Part shown: piece after piece, positions 7,993 through 18,000 of the stretch
Position numbering within the stretch: position 1 is the first letter of the stretch
Layout of the letters: every line of letters begins with the position of its first letter
Source: JBKEDC01 sp047972995
Lineage (GTDB): Bacteria; Bacteroidota; Bacteroidia; Bacteroidales; Prolixibacteraceae
DNA length: 35,158 nucleotides
Assembly: GCA_047972995.1 (NCBI GenBank)
Contig: JBKEBD010000026.1
Span: 1-35,158 of the forward strand
Reading direction: 5' to 3'
Notes under the pieces: generated by a model
The model's input: the letters and a program-made list of their open reading frames with translations, nothing else
The model's database searches: none
Told to the model about the DNA's origin: nothing
Made by a program: the position numbers and the translations under genes

Positions 7993-10779
7993 TTACTGTT
8001 TCACTTCAAAGCGATAAACGCCCGAGCCAATCTTCGCCAAAGTTGTTCCTTCATTAGTTGAAAGCACAATGCCTGCAACTTTTGTAATTGCTTTGCCCGA
8101 TTCTGTAATTTGAGCCGCATCGGCGGTGGGCAGATGCACAATTGCCGTGGTATTTGTGGGCACGGTCACTTCCATAGTCAGTTTTTCGGCTTGACGTTCC
8201 CAACGCACTTTAATGTCGCCAAACATCGAGTGGTGCGTGGCTTGCGCATAGGTGAGCTCATCGGTGAGCATGGGGTTCACCTCGAAAGTTTTGTAGGCTG
8301 GAGTGGTGTTTTTCAATCCCGCTACAGTTTCATAGAGCCACATACCCACTGCGCCATAAGCATAGTGGTTAAAGGAATTCATGCCCGTGGTTTGGAAGGT
8401 GCCATCGGGCTTGATGCAGTCCCAACGCTCCCAAATGGTGGTGGCGCCTTTGGTCACTGGGTATAGCCATGAAGGGTATCGCTTGTTGAACAAAAGTTTA
8501 TACGCCACATCGGCATGACCATAGTTGCTCAGGGCTTGGCAAATCAACGGTGTACCCACAAAACCAGTGGTGAGGTGACCGAAATAGTTCACATCATCAG
8601 CCAAACGCTGCGCAATCACATCAACCACTTCTTCATTTAAAACACCAAAACAAAGTGGCAAAATGTAGGAGGTTTGTGTGCCCGAAACGGTGCGCGCTGT
8701 GGCGGTGATGAACTCCCGATTGAATGCTTCTTTTATTTTAGGGCGAAGTGCGGCATAGCGTTTGGCATCAGCATCTTTGCCGAGAATTTCGGCTGTTTGC
8801 TGCATTAATCCTGTTGTATAGTAATAGTATGCCGTGGCGATGAGTTCCTTATCGGTGTTGGCACCTGCATAGCCATAGTCGGGCGCATTGTAGTTATAGG
8901 AAAAGTATTCGGCAAAGGCAAGCCAGTCGCCAAAATGGAAACCTTTGCTGAAAATATAGTTGTCGCCCGAGCCATCAATCATATATTCTTCCCAGCCCTT
9001 CATCGACTCATATTGTTGCTCTAAAATACCCACGTCGCCATAAGTTTGGTAAACACTCCAAGGGATAATTACCGCAGCATCACCCCATGCTGTTGAGCCG
9101 TAGCCATCACTCCAACCGGTGCCTGCCCCATCAACAACCACGTTTGGCGAAACCCACGGAATACTGCCATCGGCTTTTTGGTCGGCAGCGAGGTCTTGCA
9201 ACCATTTCGCCCAGAAAGAAGCCGTTTCGAAGTTGAAATTCATGGTTGGTGCAATTACTTGCGCATCGCCTGTCCACCCCATGCGTTCATCGCGTTGTGG
9301 ACAGTCGGTTGGCACATCTAACGTGTTGTCAATCACACTCCACTGAATATTGCTTTGCAGTTGGTTAATGAGCGTATCGGAACATTCAAAATCGCCAATC
9401 GGTTTCATGGCAGAATGCACTACGCAAGCCTCGAAATCTTCGGCACGTAGTTCACCCGAATAGCCCTCTACTTTCACAAATTGGAAACCATGGAAAGTGA
9501 ATTTTGGCATATAGTTTTCCACCCCATCGCCTTTGAAGGTATATTCATCTTGCGCTTGGGCTAATCGGAGGTTAGCATCATAGAAATTGCCATCGGCATC
9601 GAGCACCTCGCCATGATTGAGAATAATTTTCTCGCCCGCTTTTCCTTTCAATTTAAAGCTCACCCAGCCCACAAGGTTCTGACCGAAGTCAATCACGCGC
9701 TCGCCTTTTGGCGTGGTGATAATGCGCACCGGTTTCAGGCGTTGGGTGATTTTCACCGGCTCACCATCGGAAGGCACTAAATTGGCATAGTCACGCGAAT
9801 CCACTTTAACTCCTTGCCATGCTGCATCGTTAAAGCCCACTTTATCCCAGCCTGTTTGCTCCTTGCGTGCATCATATTTTTCACCATTATAAATGTCAGA
9901 TTCCAAGAATGCTCCGGTGCTCGACTTCCAAGTATTGTCAGTCATGATTAGCTCACTTGAACCATCAGTATATTCCACCTTGATTTGGCACAAAACGGCG
10001 GTCTTTTCGCCATAGAGGTTTTTCTTACCCTCCCAACCGAAGTAAGAGCGATACCAACCATCGCCCAAAATAACGCCCACGGCATTGTTTCCTTGAAGAA
10101 GGTTTTTAGTAACATCGAAAACCTGATATTGCAAGCGTTTTGCGTAGCTCGTCCAACCAGGAGTAAAGTACTCATCGCCCACCTTTTCGCCATTCAAGCT
10201 CAATTCATATAAGCCTCGGGCAGTGATATAAGCTGTAGCTTTGCGCACCGTTTTGTTCAGTTTGAATTCTTTGCGGAAGAAAGGTGCTGGTGTTGAAATG
10301 CTCACATCTTCTGGCACTCCCGAGCTAATCCATTGGGCTTTCCACTCGGCATTACTCAACAATCCCACTTCAAAATAGGTAGCATTCGACCATGCCGTTG
10401 TGCCTGCACTGTTTGTCTTCACACGCACTTGCCAATATACACGCTCGCCCGATGCAAGAGCTATGCCTGCATAAGTAATGTGGTTCGATTGGCTCGACTC
10501 TACCCAATCGGTATCCCAAAGCAAGTTTTTGCCAGCTTTGAGGTCTTTTTCATTGGCTGCACAGCGCACCTGATAAGCCGATTGATAAACATTTCGTTTC
10601 TTATTGGCTTGAATTTCCCAACTAAATCGTGGCGTGGTTGTGCCCAATCCGATGGGATTAGTTTTGTATTCCGTACGTACATTTTGCAAGCTCAGCTTTT
10701 GTGCCAGAGCAGTTGTGGGGGCGAGAAAAAACAGCATCATGCCCACCGACATGGTGTACAATATTTTTTTCATCATCAT
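7993..10779 (-). CDS. GH78 alpha-L-rhamnosidase (copy 2)
   Basis: Exported inverting alpha-L-rhamnosidase, 928 residues. The type I signal peptide ends at TALA before QKLS. Domains follow the full GH78 layout: N-terminal sandwich (TEYKTNPIGLGTTTPRFSWE), rhamnosidase N domain, beta domain, (alpha/alpha)6 barrel and C-terminal sandwich. The acid motif DCPQRDERMGWTGD begins at residue 492 (expected acid Glu498). ATTIWERWD supplies Glu784, the expected base, followed by SFNHYAYGAVG. It starts with three consecutive ATG codons placed immediately after the TAA of the upstream gene with no spacer, which suggests translational coupling; any of the three ATGs could be used. It is third in the unit, and the GH127 gene follows after 25 bases. 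Confidence 0.94.
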   Translation of the reverse strand: MMMKKILYTMSVGMMLFFLAPTTALAQKLSLQNVRTEYKTNPIGLGTTTPRFSWEIQANKKRNVYQSAYQVRCAANEKDLKAGKNLLWDTDWVESSQSNHITYAGIALASGERVYWQVRVKTNSAGTTAWSNATYFEVGLLSNAEWKAQWISSGVPEDVSISTPAPFFRKEFKLNKTVRKATAYITARGLYELSLNGEKVGDEYFTPGWTSYAKRLQYQVFDVTKNLLQGNNAVGVILGDGWYRSYFGWEGKKNLYGEKTAVLCQIKVEYTDGSSELIMTDNTWKSSTGAFLESDIYNGEKYDARKEQTGWDKVGFNDAAWQGVKVDSRDYANLVPSDGEPVKITQRLKPVRIITTPKGERVIDFGQNLVGWVSFKLKGKAGEKIILNHGEVLDADGNFYDANLRLAQAQDEYTFKGDGVENYMPKFTFHGFQFVKVEGYSGELRAEDFEACVVHSAMKPIGDFECSDTLINQLQSNIQWSVIDNTLDVPTDCPQRDERMGWTGDAQVIAPTMNFNFETASFWAKWLQDLAADQKADGSIPWVSPNVVVDGAGTGWSDGYGSTAWGDAAVIIPWSVYQTYGDVGILEQQYESMKGWEEYMIDGSGDNYIFSKGFHFGDWLAFAEYFSYNYNAPDYGYAGANTDKELIATAYYYYTTGLMQQTAEILGKDADAKRYAALRPKIKEAFNREFITATARTVSGTQTSYILPLCFGVLNEEVVDVIAQRLADDVNYFGHLTTGFVGTPLICQALSNYGHADVAYKLLFNKRYPSWLYPVTKGATTIWERWDCIKPDGTFQTTGMNSFNHYAYGAVGMWLYETVAGLKNTTPAYKTFEVNPMLTDELTYAQATHHSMFGDIKVRWERQAEKLTMEVTVPTNTTAIVHLPTADAAQITESGKAITKVAGIVLSTNEGTTLAKIGSGVYRFEVKQ

Positions 10780-13092
10780 TTATTTTATACAGTTTATTAC
10801 TTCGGTTTTGCGTTCTTGGGGTGAAATCTTCATTTCTTTCAGCTCTCCATTTTGCAATTCGGCTTCTATGGTGGTGTTGCCCGATAGGTGCAACTTAAAG
10901 CGCACATCTACCGATTTATCCCACGCCGGGAAAAGATAGATTTTGCCTTCGGCTTCCTGCACTAACATTTCTTGCACGGCAATCATGCCCGAACCTCCCC
11001 AGTTGTGGTCGGGTGTCCAATCGAAACCGGGACCCCAGAATGCGGGAAAGCGAGTGTCGGCATCTTTCAGCTTTAAGCGCATGAGTGAATCAGCCTCGGC
11101 AGTAAGCCCCAATCGAGCTGCAAAAATAGCATCTTGCTTCCAGCCCACATGACTGCGGAATTTTTGACAATCAGGGTCGTACTTCCACACATTCAGTGCC
11201 AAATCTAACTCTGGTTTGCCCACGCCATATAATCCCCAAGGATAGACCGGATAGAGCTGAGGTTCCTCGGTATTGTTAATACGCTCCCAATGCTGTGCAG
11301 GGGCTAACATCGTGTGACCGTCAACCACTCGTGTGGGAATTTCGGGGATTCGAGTTCGGAAAGCTGCCCAATAAGCTGTGTCGATTTTCTGCAAGTATTC
11401 CGCAGGAAGTTGCAATAATTCGTCGGTCACCACTTGCAGAGCTGCAATGGTTGACGTTGAATTGTAAGTCATTTTGTAGGTTTCACACGAAGAACCTGGA
11501 TAGAGCACCAACTTGCCATTGCTATCGAGTGCTTTCACACCACGTTTCATGGCTTCTTGCTGATAATGCTCATCAAAAAATTGCAAGGTATTTGTAATTA
11601 AATCGAGATATTCTGAAATGTCGTTTCCAGTGTATCGTTGTTTTTCGAGTGCCATATAACAGAACTCTAGCGCAGTGTCCCATTGGTGCTCTAACCAAGC
11701 ATTTTGTTGCAAGCCGGGGTCGTATCCATCGCGACGTTTCCAACCATATTCACTCGGATTAGGCAATCCGAAGTTCTCAATTTGCTCCACAAAGCACGCA
11801 CCATCATGCCCCCAATAGTGTTGACTTCGTAGTTCGGCATTTCCTCGTATTCGATTGTAGAAATTCAACTGAGGAGTGAGAAATTCGGCATCGCCATTTT
11901 TGAGCATCGGAAAATAAACCAAGCGTTGGTTTTGAGCCGTGAATGTTCCGCCACCCCAGTTTCTGAAATCGGGGGTGAAGTCGCGGTCTTTGTTGGTGAA
12001 GTGCGGGTCGTAGGTGAACAATCCGCCATTGAATTTGGTGGGATATTCGCCATAGGCATTGCACGCCAACATATAGCGAAAAAGCTGATAGTTTCGCCCC
12101 ACTTGTGCATATTCTTCGTTTGCGTTTCGTTTGTCGAAGTCGATTTCCACGTAACTTCTCGACCAAAGGTCGTGCCACCAAACCAAGGTTTCCTTTTGTG
12201 CCGATTTGCGCTCGGCTTTACTGATGTTGGCTGACAGTCCTTGCTGCCAATCGGCTAAGGTATTGGTTTGTGCGGTGTGAAGCACCAAACTCACCGACTG
12301 TTTTTTCACCGGAGTTTTCGATTGCAGCACATAGGCTTTATATGGTGTCGATTCGTAGATTCCCTCTTCAGTTCCTGCACTAAGCAAACCTTTGCCATAG
12401 AGCCTTCCTCCGAACGTGCGATTCTCCAGTGGATTATAAAGCTGGTCTTTCACCGCATCCATTTGCTGTTGTTTCACCACTACATCAAACGTGGTTTCCC
12501 CCGTGTTGTGATGGTGAAAATCAATCGCTCCATCAGCCAATGTAATTTGGTCGGCTTTGGTGATTAGCCCATCAGGCGTAACCCATTTATATGAGTTTTG
12601 GAAGTTTTCGAACTTGCGCAACGGACGGTCTTCACTTCGCCAGCTTTCATAGCTCACAGTGTACTCCACCGGATTTGAGGCATTGAAATCTACATGAACT
12701 GCAGGGCTAAACACATCAACCCAAATGTTCATTTTGGCTTTCACACCTTCATTTTCGCCTGAAATCTGCACCTCTCCTTGCGCTAAATCTAAACGTTGTT
12801 TAAAGTCCTCGCCTGCAAAAGGGTTTGGCGATAGCTGAATGCGCACTCTACCGAGTTTCAACAGGCTGTTGTTTTCGTCGAAAGTGCCACTTTGCGCCAC
12901 ATAGAAAAGCACATCTCCGTCCTCCACCCACACATTCAGCCCCACATCTCCCCCCCCCGCAGGCATCGATTCTGAGGAATTTTGACTCTGGGTGTTCCAC
13001 ACTACATCATAAATTCCATTCAGCGCATTTGCATCAGACACATGACCGGTCAGCAAAAAAGATAATATTAGGAAAATCAATTTTTTAGTCAT
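10780..13092 (-). CDS. DUF5703/GH95-like (alpha/alpha)6-barrel putative glycosidase
   Basis: Exported 770-residue protein with an N-terminal signal sequence (KKLIFLILSFLLTG). The N-terminal part (VVWNTQSQNSSESMPAGGGD to about residue 280) resembles the DUF5703 beta-sandwich and the N domain of GH95 enzymes, where MP.GNG..G is typical. The rest looks like a helical barrel, ending in DHNWGGSGMIAVQEMLVQEA and a small beta domain (GKIYLFPAW onward), as in GH95/GH65 relatives. I recognise the fold but not an activity. Glycoside hydrolase is inferred from that fold, export and position between an acetylesterase and a rhamnosidase. A run of nine G (12950-12958) encodes the GGG of the motif. Its TAA directly abuts the ATG of GH78 copy 2. 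Confidence 0.65.
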   Translation of the reverse strand: MTKKLIFLILSFLLTGHVSDANALNGIYDVVWNTQSQNSSESMPAGGGDVGLNVWVEDGDVLFYVAQSGTFDENNSLLKLGRVRIQLSPNPFAGEDFKQRLDLAQGEVQISGENEGVKAKMNIWVDVFSPAVHVDFNASNPVEYTVSYESWRSEDRPLRKFENFQNSYKWVTPDGLITKADQITLADGAIDFHHHNTGETTFDVVVKQQQMDAVKDQLYNPLENRTFGGRLYGKGLLSAGTEEGIYESTPYKAYVLQSKTPVKKQSVSLVLHTAQTNTLADWQQGLSANISKAERKSAQKETLVWWHDLWSRSYVEIDFDKRNANEEYAQVGRNYQLFRYMLACNAYGEYPTKFNGGLFTYDPHFTNKDRDFTPDFRNWGGGTFTAQNQRLVYFPMLKNGDAEFLTPQLNFYNRIRGNAELRSQHYWGHDGACFVEQIENFGLPNPSEYGWKRRDGYDPGLQQNAWLEHQWDTALEFCYMALEKQRYTGNDISEYLDLITNTLQFFDEHYQQEAMKRGVKALDSNGKLVLYPGSSCETYKMTYNSTSTIAALQVVTDELLQLPAEYLQKIDTAYWAAFRTRIPEIPTRVVDGHTMLAPAQHWERINNTEEPQLYPVYPWGLYGVGKPELDLALNVWKYDPDCQKFRSHVGWKQDAIFAARLGLTAEADSLMRLKLKDADTRFPAFWGPGFDWTPDHNWGGSGMIAVQEMLVQEAEGKIYLFPAWDKSVDVRFKLHLSGNTTIEAELQNGELKEMKISPQERKTEVINCIK
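12950..12958. repeat. Homopolymer of nine C (G9 on coding strand)
   Basis: Inside the DUF5703-type gene, codons for Gly-Gly-Gly near residue 46 form an uninterrupted G9 tract. A one-base slip would truncate the protein early. See the similar G8 tract at 33624-33631. Confidence 0.8.
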
Positions 13093-13126
13093 TTTGTAGT
13101 TTTGGTTTTAGCTAAATTAGTCTCTC

Positions 13127-14566
13127 CTACTTCACCATTACGGCACCATCCCATTCATCGGTTCTAAACGATGAAACGGGAATTCCGTTAGTTCCAAAAA
13201 GGCTAGGCACACAAAAATCATCGAAGCAATAGCGTACTGCCACAGGTTTGTCCACGCGAGGAGATGAAATGACTACCGATTTGGCACGCAAAAACACTTG
13301 CGCAGGATAGAACACTTTATTTTCGCCAGCCACCATGAAGCCAGTCACTTCTTTGCCATAGCTTGTCAAGCCCATGTCGGCATCGTTAAACGCCACTACC
13401 ACCGAGCTGCCTTTAATTTCCAATGCTTTGAAAGAAGGACTGCTAGAGGTGAACCCTTCCATGCCGTACACTTTATTAAGGACTTTCATAGCAAAACGCT
13501 CGCCTCCTACTCGTTTTTTTCTTGGATGAATGCCATCTTTCAGGCCCACATCCATCAGCACAACCATGTCGCTATTTGGAATTTTATCAAGGCACTTACG
13601 CTGTGCATCGCGCAAGAAAGCTGAATTATATTTCTCCTGCTGATCATTAGGCGTAAAAACCGAATAATCGAAAGGTGCAATTTGAGCATAAATAAACGGA
13701 AAATCGCCAAGGCCCCATTTCTCGCGCCATTCTGCCACAGCTGTTGGAAACAGATAGCTTTCATATTCATCAGGGTCCACATAGTTGGTTTCACCCTGAT
13801 ACCAAATTGCACCCTTAATACCATAGCCAATCACGGGATGAAGCATACCATTATATAGCACTGTCGGTGTGCGATTCACCTCTGAAATAGTGTCGCCCGG
13901 CTCGGGCACATTGCGCCACTCAAAAGGGCGTGCGGTGTCGTGGCTCATCCATGCTTGAATGCACGAACCGCCAAAACTCACCTCGACCAAGCCCACAGGC
14001 ACACCAAGCATTTCTTGCAAAAGGCTACCATAATAATAAGCCGTGGCGCTAAAATTACGCACCACTTCGGGCTTTGCCGTTTGCCATGCACCCTCAAAAT
14101 TTTCTTGAGGCGTGGTTTTCGATGCACGAGGAACTGAAATGAGTCGTAATTGCTCGTTTTTCGATTTCAAAATATCTAAGTTTGAGCCTTCCACAGGTTG
14201 ACCCGGAAAACCTTTCATCGGCATTTCCATGTTCGACTGACCAGCACACAACCACACTTCACCAATCAAAATATCTTTAATAACCAACTCCCCATCGTTG
14301 ATTTTAATTTCATAAGGACCTCCCGCCTTTGGCGTAGATATTTTAGTACTGAACTTGCCATCTTTATCGGCTTTCACCAAATAGTTTTTCTTATTCCACG
14401 AAGTGGTAATATTCACCGACTGCTTAGCATCAGTCCACCCCCAAATGGCTACATCAGCTTGTTGTTGCAAAACAGCGCCATCGGTAAATAAAGATGACAT
14501 TTTTATTTTCGCATTTGATGTAAACGTTGCCATCAAAAGTACCAAGACAATAATTAAACGTTTCAT
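13127..14566 (-). CDS. SGNH-type carbohydrate (sialate-type) acetylesterase
   Basis: Exported 479-residue esterase of the SASA/DUF303 group, expected to remove O-acetyl groups from a glycan so that exo-glycosidases can proceed. The signal peptide is MKRLIIVLVLLMATFTSNAK. Residues about 25-100 form a small beta domain, and the esterase core follows. Catalytic Ser111 lies in CAGQSNMEM, the GGSCIQAWMS and IWYQGETNY blocks are conserved, and DGIHP provides Asp344/His347 of the triad. Although the family is named for sialate esterases, no sialidase or sialic acid gene is nearby, so a plant-glycan acetyl ester is the better guess. It is the first gene of a four-gene unit, 34 bases ahead of the DUF5703 gene. 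Confidence 0.9.
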   Translation of the reverse strand: MKRLIIVLVLLMATFTSNAKIKMSSLFTDGAVLQQQADVAIWGWTDAKQSVNITTSWNKKNYLVKADKDGKFSTKISTPKAGGPYEIKINDGELVIKDILIGEVWLCAGQSNMEMPMKGFPGQPVEGSNLDILKSKNEQLRLISVPRASKTTPQENFEGAWQTAKPEVVRNFSATAYYYGSLLQEMLGVPVGLVEVSFGGSCIQAWMSHDTARPFEWRNVPEPGDTISEVNRTPTVLYNGMLHPVIGYGIKGAIWYQGETNYVDPDEYESYLFPTAVAEWREKWGLGDFPFIYAQIAPFDYSVFTPNDQQEKYNSAFLRDAQRKCLDKIPNSDMVVLMDVGLKDGIHPRKKRVGGERFAMKVLNKVYGMEGFTSSSPSFKALEIKGSSVVVAFNDADMGLTSYGKEVTGFMVAGENKVFYPAQVFLRAKSVVISSPRVDKPVAVRYCFDDFCVPSLFGTNGIPVSSFRTDEWDGAVMVK

Positions 14567-14656
14567 GTGTTCTAAATTTATGTATTTTGATTGTTTTCAG
14601 AAATGAGATGCACTGCTCGAAATAAACAAAGCAACACACCGCACTATTAATGCTCA

Positions 14657-14664
14657 CAAATATA
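14657..14664 (-). promoter_or_regulatory. Putative -7 box of the esterase-DUF5703-GH78-GH127 unit
   Basis: The minus strand reads TATATTTG, a full match to TAnnTTTG, about 90 bases before the esterase ATG. The 11-base context TATATTTGTGA is identical to that before GH106 (18507-18517). No good -33 box is seen. Confidence 0.5.
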
Positions 14665-14868
14665 CTGTTTTTTATTAAACCCTGTGGTGCGATCGAAACC
14701 AAAATGTATATCTAGCTAGGGCAACCGCATCAAAATCCGAAGCATTGCGCTCAATTTGGTCGACTGAATAGCTACTAGTTTTGCACGGGGCTGAATGGCA
14801 AAATTTCAGGGCGTGCACAGTTGTGCGCACTACATTTCTGACCTCAAAAAAGGGCATTAAAGAAAGGT

Positions 14869-14891
14869 GTTCAGCCCTTTGGGGGCTGAAC
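14869..14891 (-). terminator. Hairpin terminator after GH106
   Basis: A 9-bp perfect stem, GTTCAGCCC (14869-14877) with GGGCTGAAC (14883-14891), and a 5-base loop. On the minus strand it is followed by ACCTTTCTTTAATG, moderately T-rich. It lies about 170 bases past the GH106 stop, further than usual. Confidence 0.6.
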
Positions 14892-15061
14892 TTATTGTTA
14901 AGTTGGTGAAAATGATAATGTTAATAAAAACACACTGCCAAAACAACATAGAAAACAACAAAATAATGTTCTGGCATGATAATTGCTAATTTGTTGCCCC
15001 TAAGTGCAGAAAGTGAGCGGATGCAAGATTTGCGTGCTGTATTGATGGGGAGGAGTAAAAT

Positions 15062-18000
15062 CTACATTTTCGATTTCAAAGTTACCGGACCAAGTAAGCC
15101 TGCCGGAATTAGCGGTTGCCCTTCCAAACGATAAGGAGCTGTAGTCCATGTAACCTGCTTATCTGGTGTCAAATTATGGTCGCCAATCAAACGATTATTC
15201 CAAGTGTTTGCTACCTTAATCTTAATGCTGTTTTTTCCTTCTTGCAAATTAGCGAGTGGTAGCTCATAAGGCGGAGTCCAAACCACACCTATCGACTTGT
15301 CATTAATAAAAACCTCTGCCACATTGTGCACCTCGCCTAAATCAATCCAATATTTCGATTTCTTCAAGCTTGGATTCCAATCGAAAGTATTTTCATATAT
15401 CACTTCACCCGAATAATATTTAATACTGTCGTTATCGCTTTTACTCCAATCAAACAAACAGCTACCAGTCAATTTTCCATCAACACCGCCAAAATCAGGA
15501 TTAAATTGCAATGTCCAATCTTCAGCTATTGTGGTCTTCACACCCAAATCTATGCCAAATACATTGCCTAATAGTTTATCTGTCCCGAAAAGCACAAAAA
15601 ACGACTCATAAGGCTGAAAATCTAAATCTAACAAAACTGTGCCATTCCTTTCCAGCCGATAAGGACAAGCTGAAAACATATCATGTTGTGGAGAATAGAT
15701 TACAGGAACTCTATTATCGCGAAACTCAAAGGTTACTGATTGTACTTCATTGGTTTGGTTAGCCAAAAAGTAAACCGCTTTGTCATCGAGCTCTCGGTGT
15801 GTCCACGCCACTTTTCCACTAACTGAAGAAATAACAACACGCTTTACACCCAGAATATTCAACGAACTCAATTGATAATCACCACACAGCAATTTACCTT
15901 TTCCTACCTGATAATAACTCAATTGATCGCCATCAAGCGTTAAGTTCTTTTCATCAGCAAAAAGCTGATCCATAATTTTTCCCAATTCTGCATCATCGTC
16001 ATTTAAACTAAGTGTTTTTGTTGGTCGCTGCTGCAAGATTATCGTGGCTCCGTCGCGGAGCAAGCTGTCTATCTTCCGAGCCACTTCCACACTCATGCGC
16101 TCGCCCCCATTAGGATTCATCTTTCTATCTCCCGGAATTACTAACACCGCATAGCTCATACCCGATGGCAACACAATCCGTCCATCTCTCACCTGAGCCA
16201 GGTTCAACAAGGCATCCTTATTGAAGGAGTCGTATTTATAACCTCGAAGCGGGTCAATCCAATCTTCTGGTCTAACCATATTCGCTTGCGTAGAAACTGT
16301 ACGAGGCATTTCGTATTTAGGAAATTCTGCATTAGCTAAACGCTTTTTTTCGCTCGCTACTCGTTTTGTTCCATACAAACCCGGCAAAGTGTTTACCAAT
16401 CGTTCAGGCAACACCGCACGACGCGGAATTTCCTCACCTGTAAACACCGCAATATCTACCACAGGTAATCCTTTTTGCAACAACGATTGACAATTCTCTA
16501 GATAATCCCAAAAACCCGAGCTCATATTCCACCACGTTTGATCGCGCTGCAAGAATGTGCCCACTTTATCGAGCGTAGCACCCGGCTTGCGGTCGAGCCA
16601 CGGATTATGCACAAACACATGATTTACAATCTTATTTACACCCAATGCTAAGTTTCTATCGGCATAAGGTTTTAGCATGGCTGGTGTTTCGTTCCAATCT
16701 AATCGAATTTCGGTGAAACTTTCTGCCTGCACCACTGGCTTGCCGTAAATATGAGCTGCTGAAACAGCATCTAGCACATCATTGGGCTTATCATGCGATG
16801 GACTTTGAAACCAAAACTCACCGGCAGGATAATCTACATATTTATGATGTAGCATCCCATCGACCACGCCTGTTGGGGCATTACTTTCTTCTACTAACAG
16901 TGCGCCTTTTTCATGTGCCAAAGCTGCCATAGTGCCCGAAAATTTCTCTGCCAGAAGTTCGGCTACTGTTTCACGCACATCTTTGAGCACTCGTTCTGAG
17001 ACATCGGCACTTTCTAATGGAACACCTGCCATTACAGGCAAATAGTTTAGCAAGTCATAACCTCTTCGAACCATAAATTCTTCAGCAAAATTACTCGACC
17101 AATTCTGACTACCACATTCCCAACTATCGCAAAGCAAGCGAGTAACCGTTTGTTTTGCCAACGTTTTACCTACTTGCTGATATACTTCACCAAACCATTT
17201 ATTGAATTGCAATTTCACAGCATTTTCGTTGAATTTATCGCATTCTAAACCACGAGCACCTCCACCAATATAGTTTTCACGCCCTGTAGAGGTGTGCCCC
17301 ATGCGGATAATCTTCCATTTTCCCTGAGGAGCATTCCAATTCAACTTGCCCTCAACTACATAATCTGAAATGTTTTGCAATTTTGTCATCGGCACACAAT
17401 CGTTAGCTTGCAACAAACTCTCCGATGATGCTGCAATTCGCCAGATTGAAGCATTTTTTCCCTCAAATTGTGTAATTCGAGGCGAGCTCAACAAACGGAT
17501 ACCACCCAAAGCAAGTTTAGGACTCCATTTGGCATTATCTAAATCTTCGGCGCCGGGTTCAGAACCTTCTTTCTCGAAAACAAAACGATAATATTTTGCT
17601 GTAACTGGCGGTATTGATTGCGTATTAGGCTGATATAAATCTTGCCAACCCGAACGAGGAGGAACTAATCGATAGTGCTGAGTGAAGTTTTTACCATCAT
17701 TGCTCACTTGAATAATTAATCGATTCGACTGATAGTTTGCCCATCCTGTTTTTATCTGTATGGTCTGGCAAGAAAATGGTTCATCGAAAGCAAATTGAAT
17801 GTAGCCTTCCTTTTTGGAAGAAAACGATTTTGTATTTTCTCTCTCTGCCAAGAATTGCACATTAGCATCTTTCATGTTGGTGCTCACTTGCGGAACTGTA
17901 TGCCAAGAATCTTGCTCATTTTCTGCCACAGGATAGGCATAAGTAGCAATATCCTCATAATATCCTTTATAATCTTCAGGCTGTGGCAATTGAAGGTTCA

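Larger units (their letters stand above)
14567..15061. other. Intergenic region with promoter and terminator
   Basis: No gene is supported here. It holds the putative promoter of the esterase unit (14657-14664) and the hairpin ending the GH106 transcript (14869-14891). Between them (14690-14860) I see a GC-richer stretch with a near-palindrome GTGCACAGTTGTGCGCAC (about 14813-14830) of unknown meaning. Confidence 0.5.
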
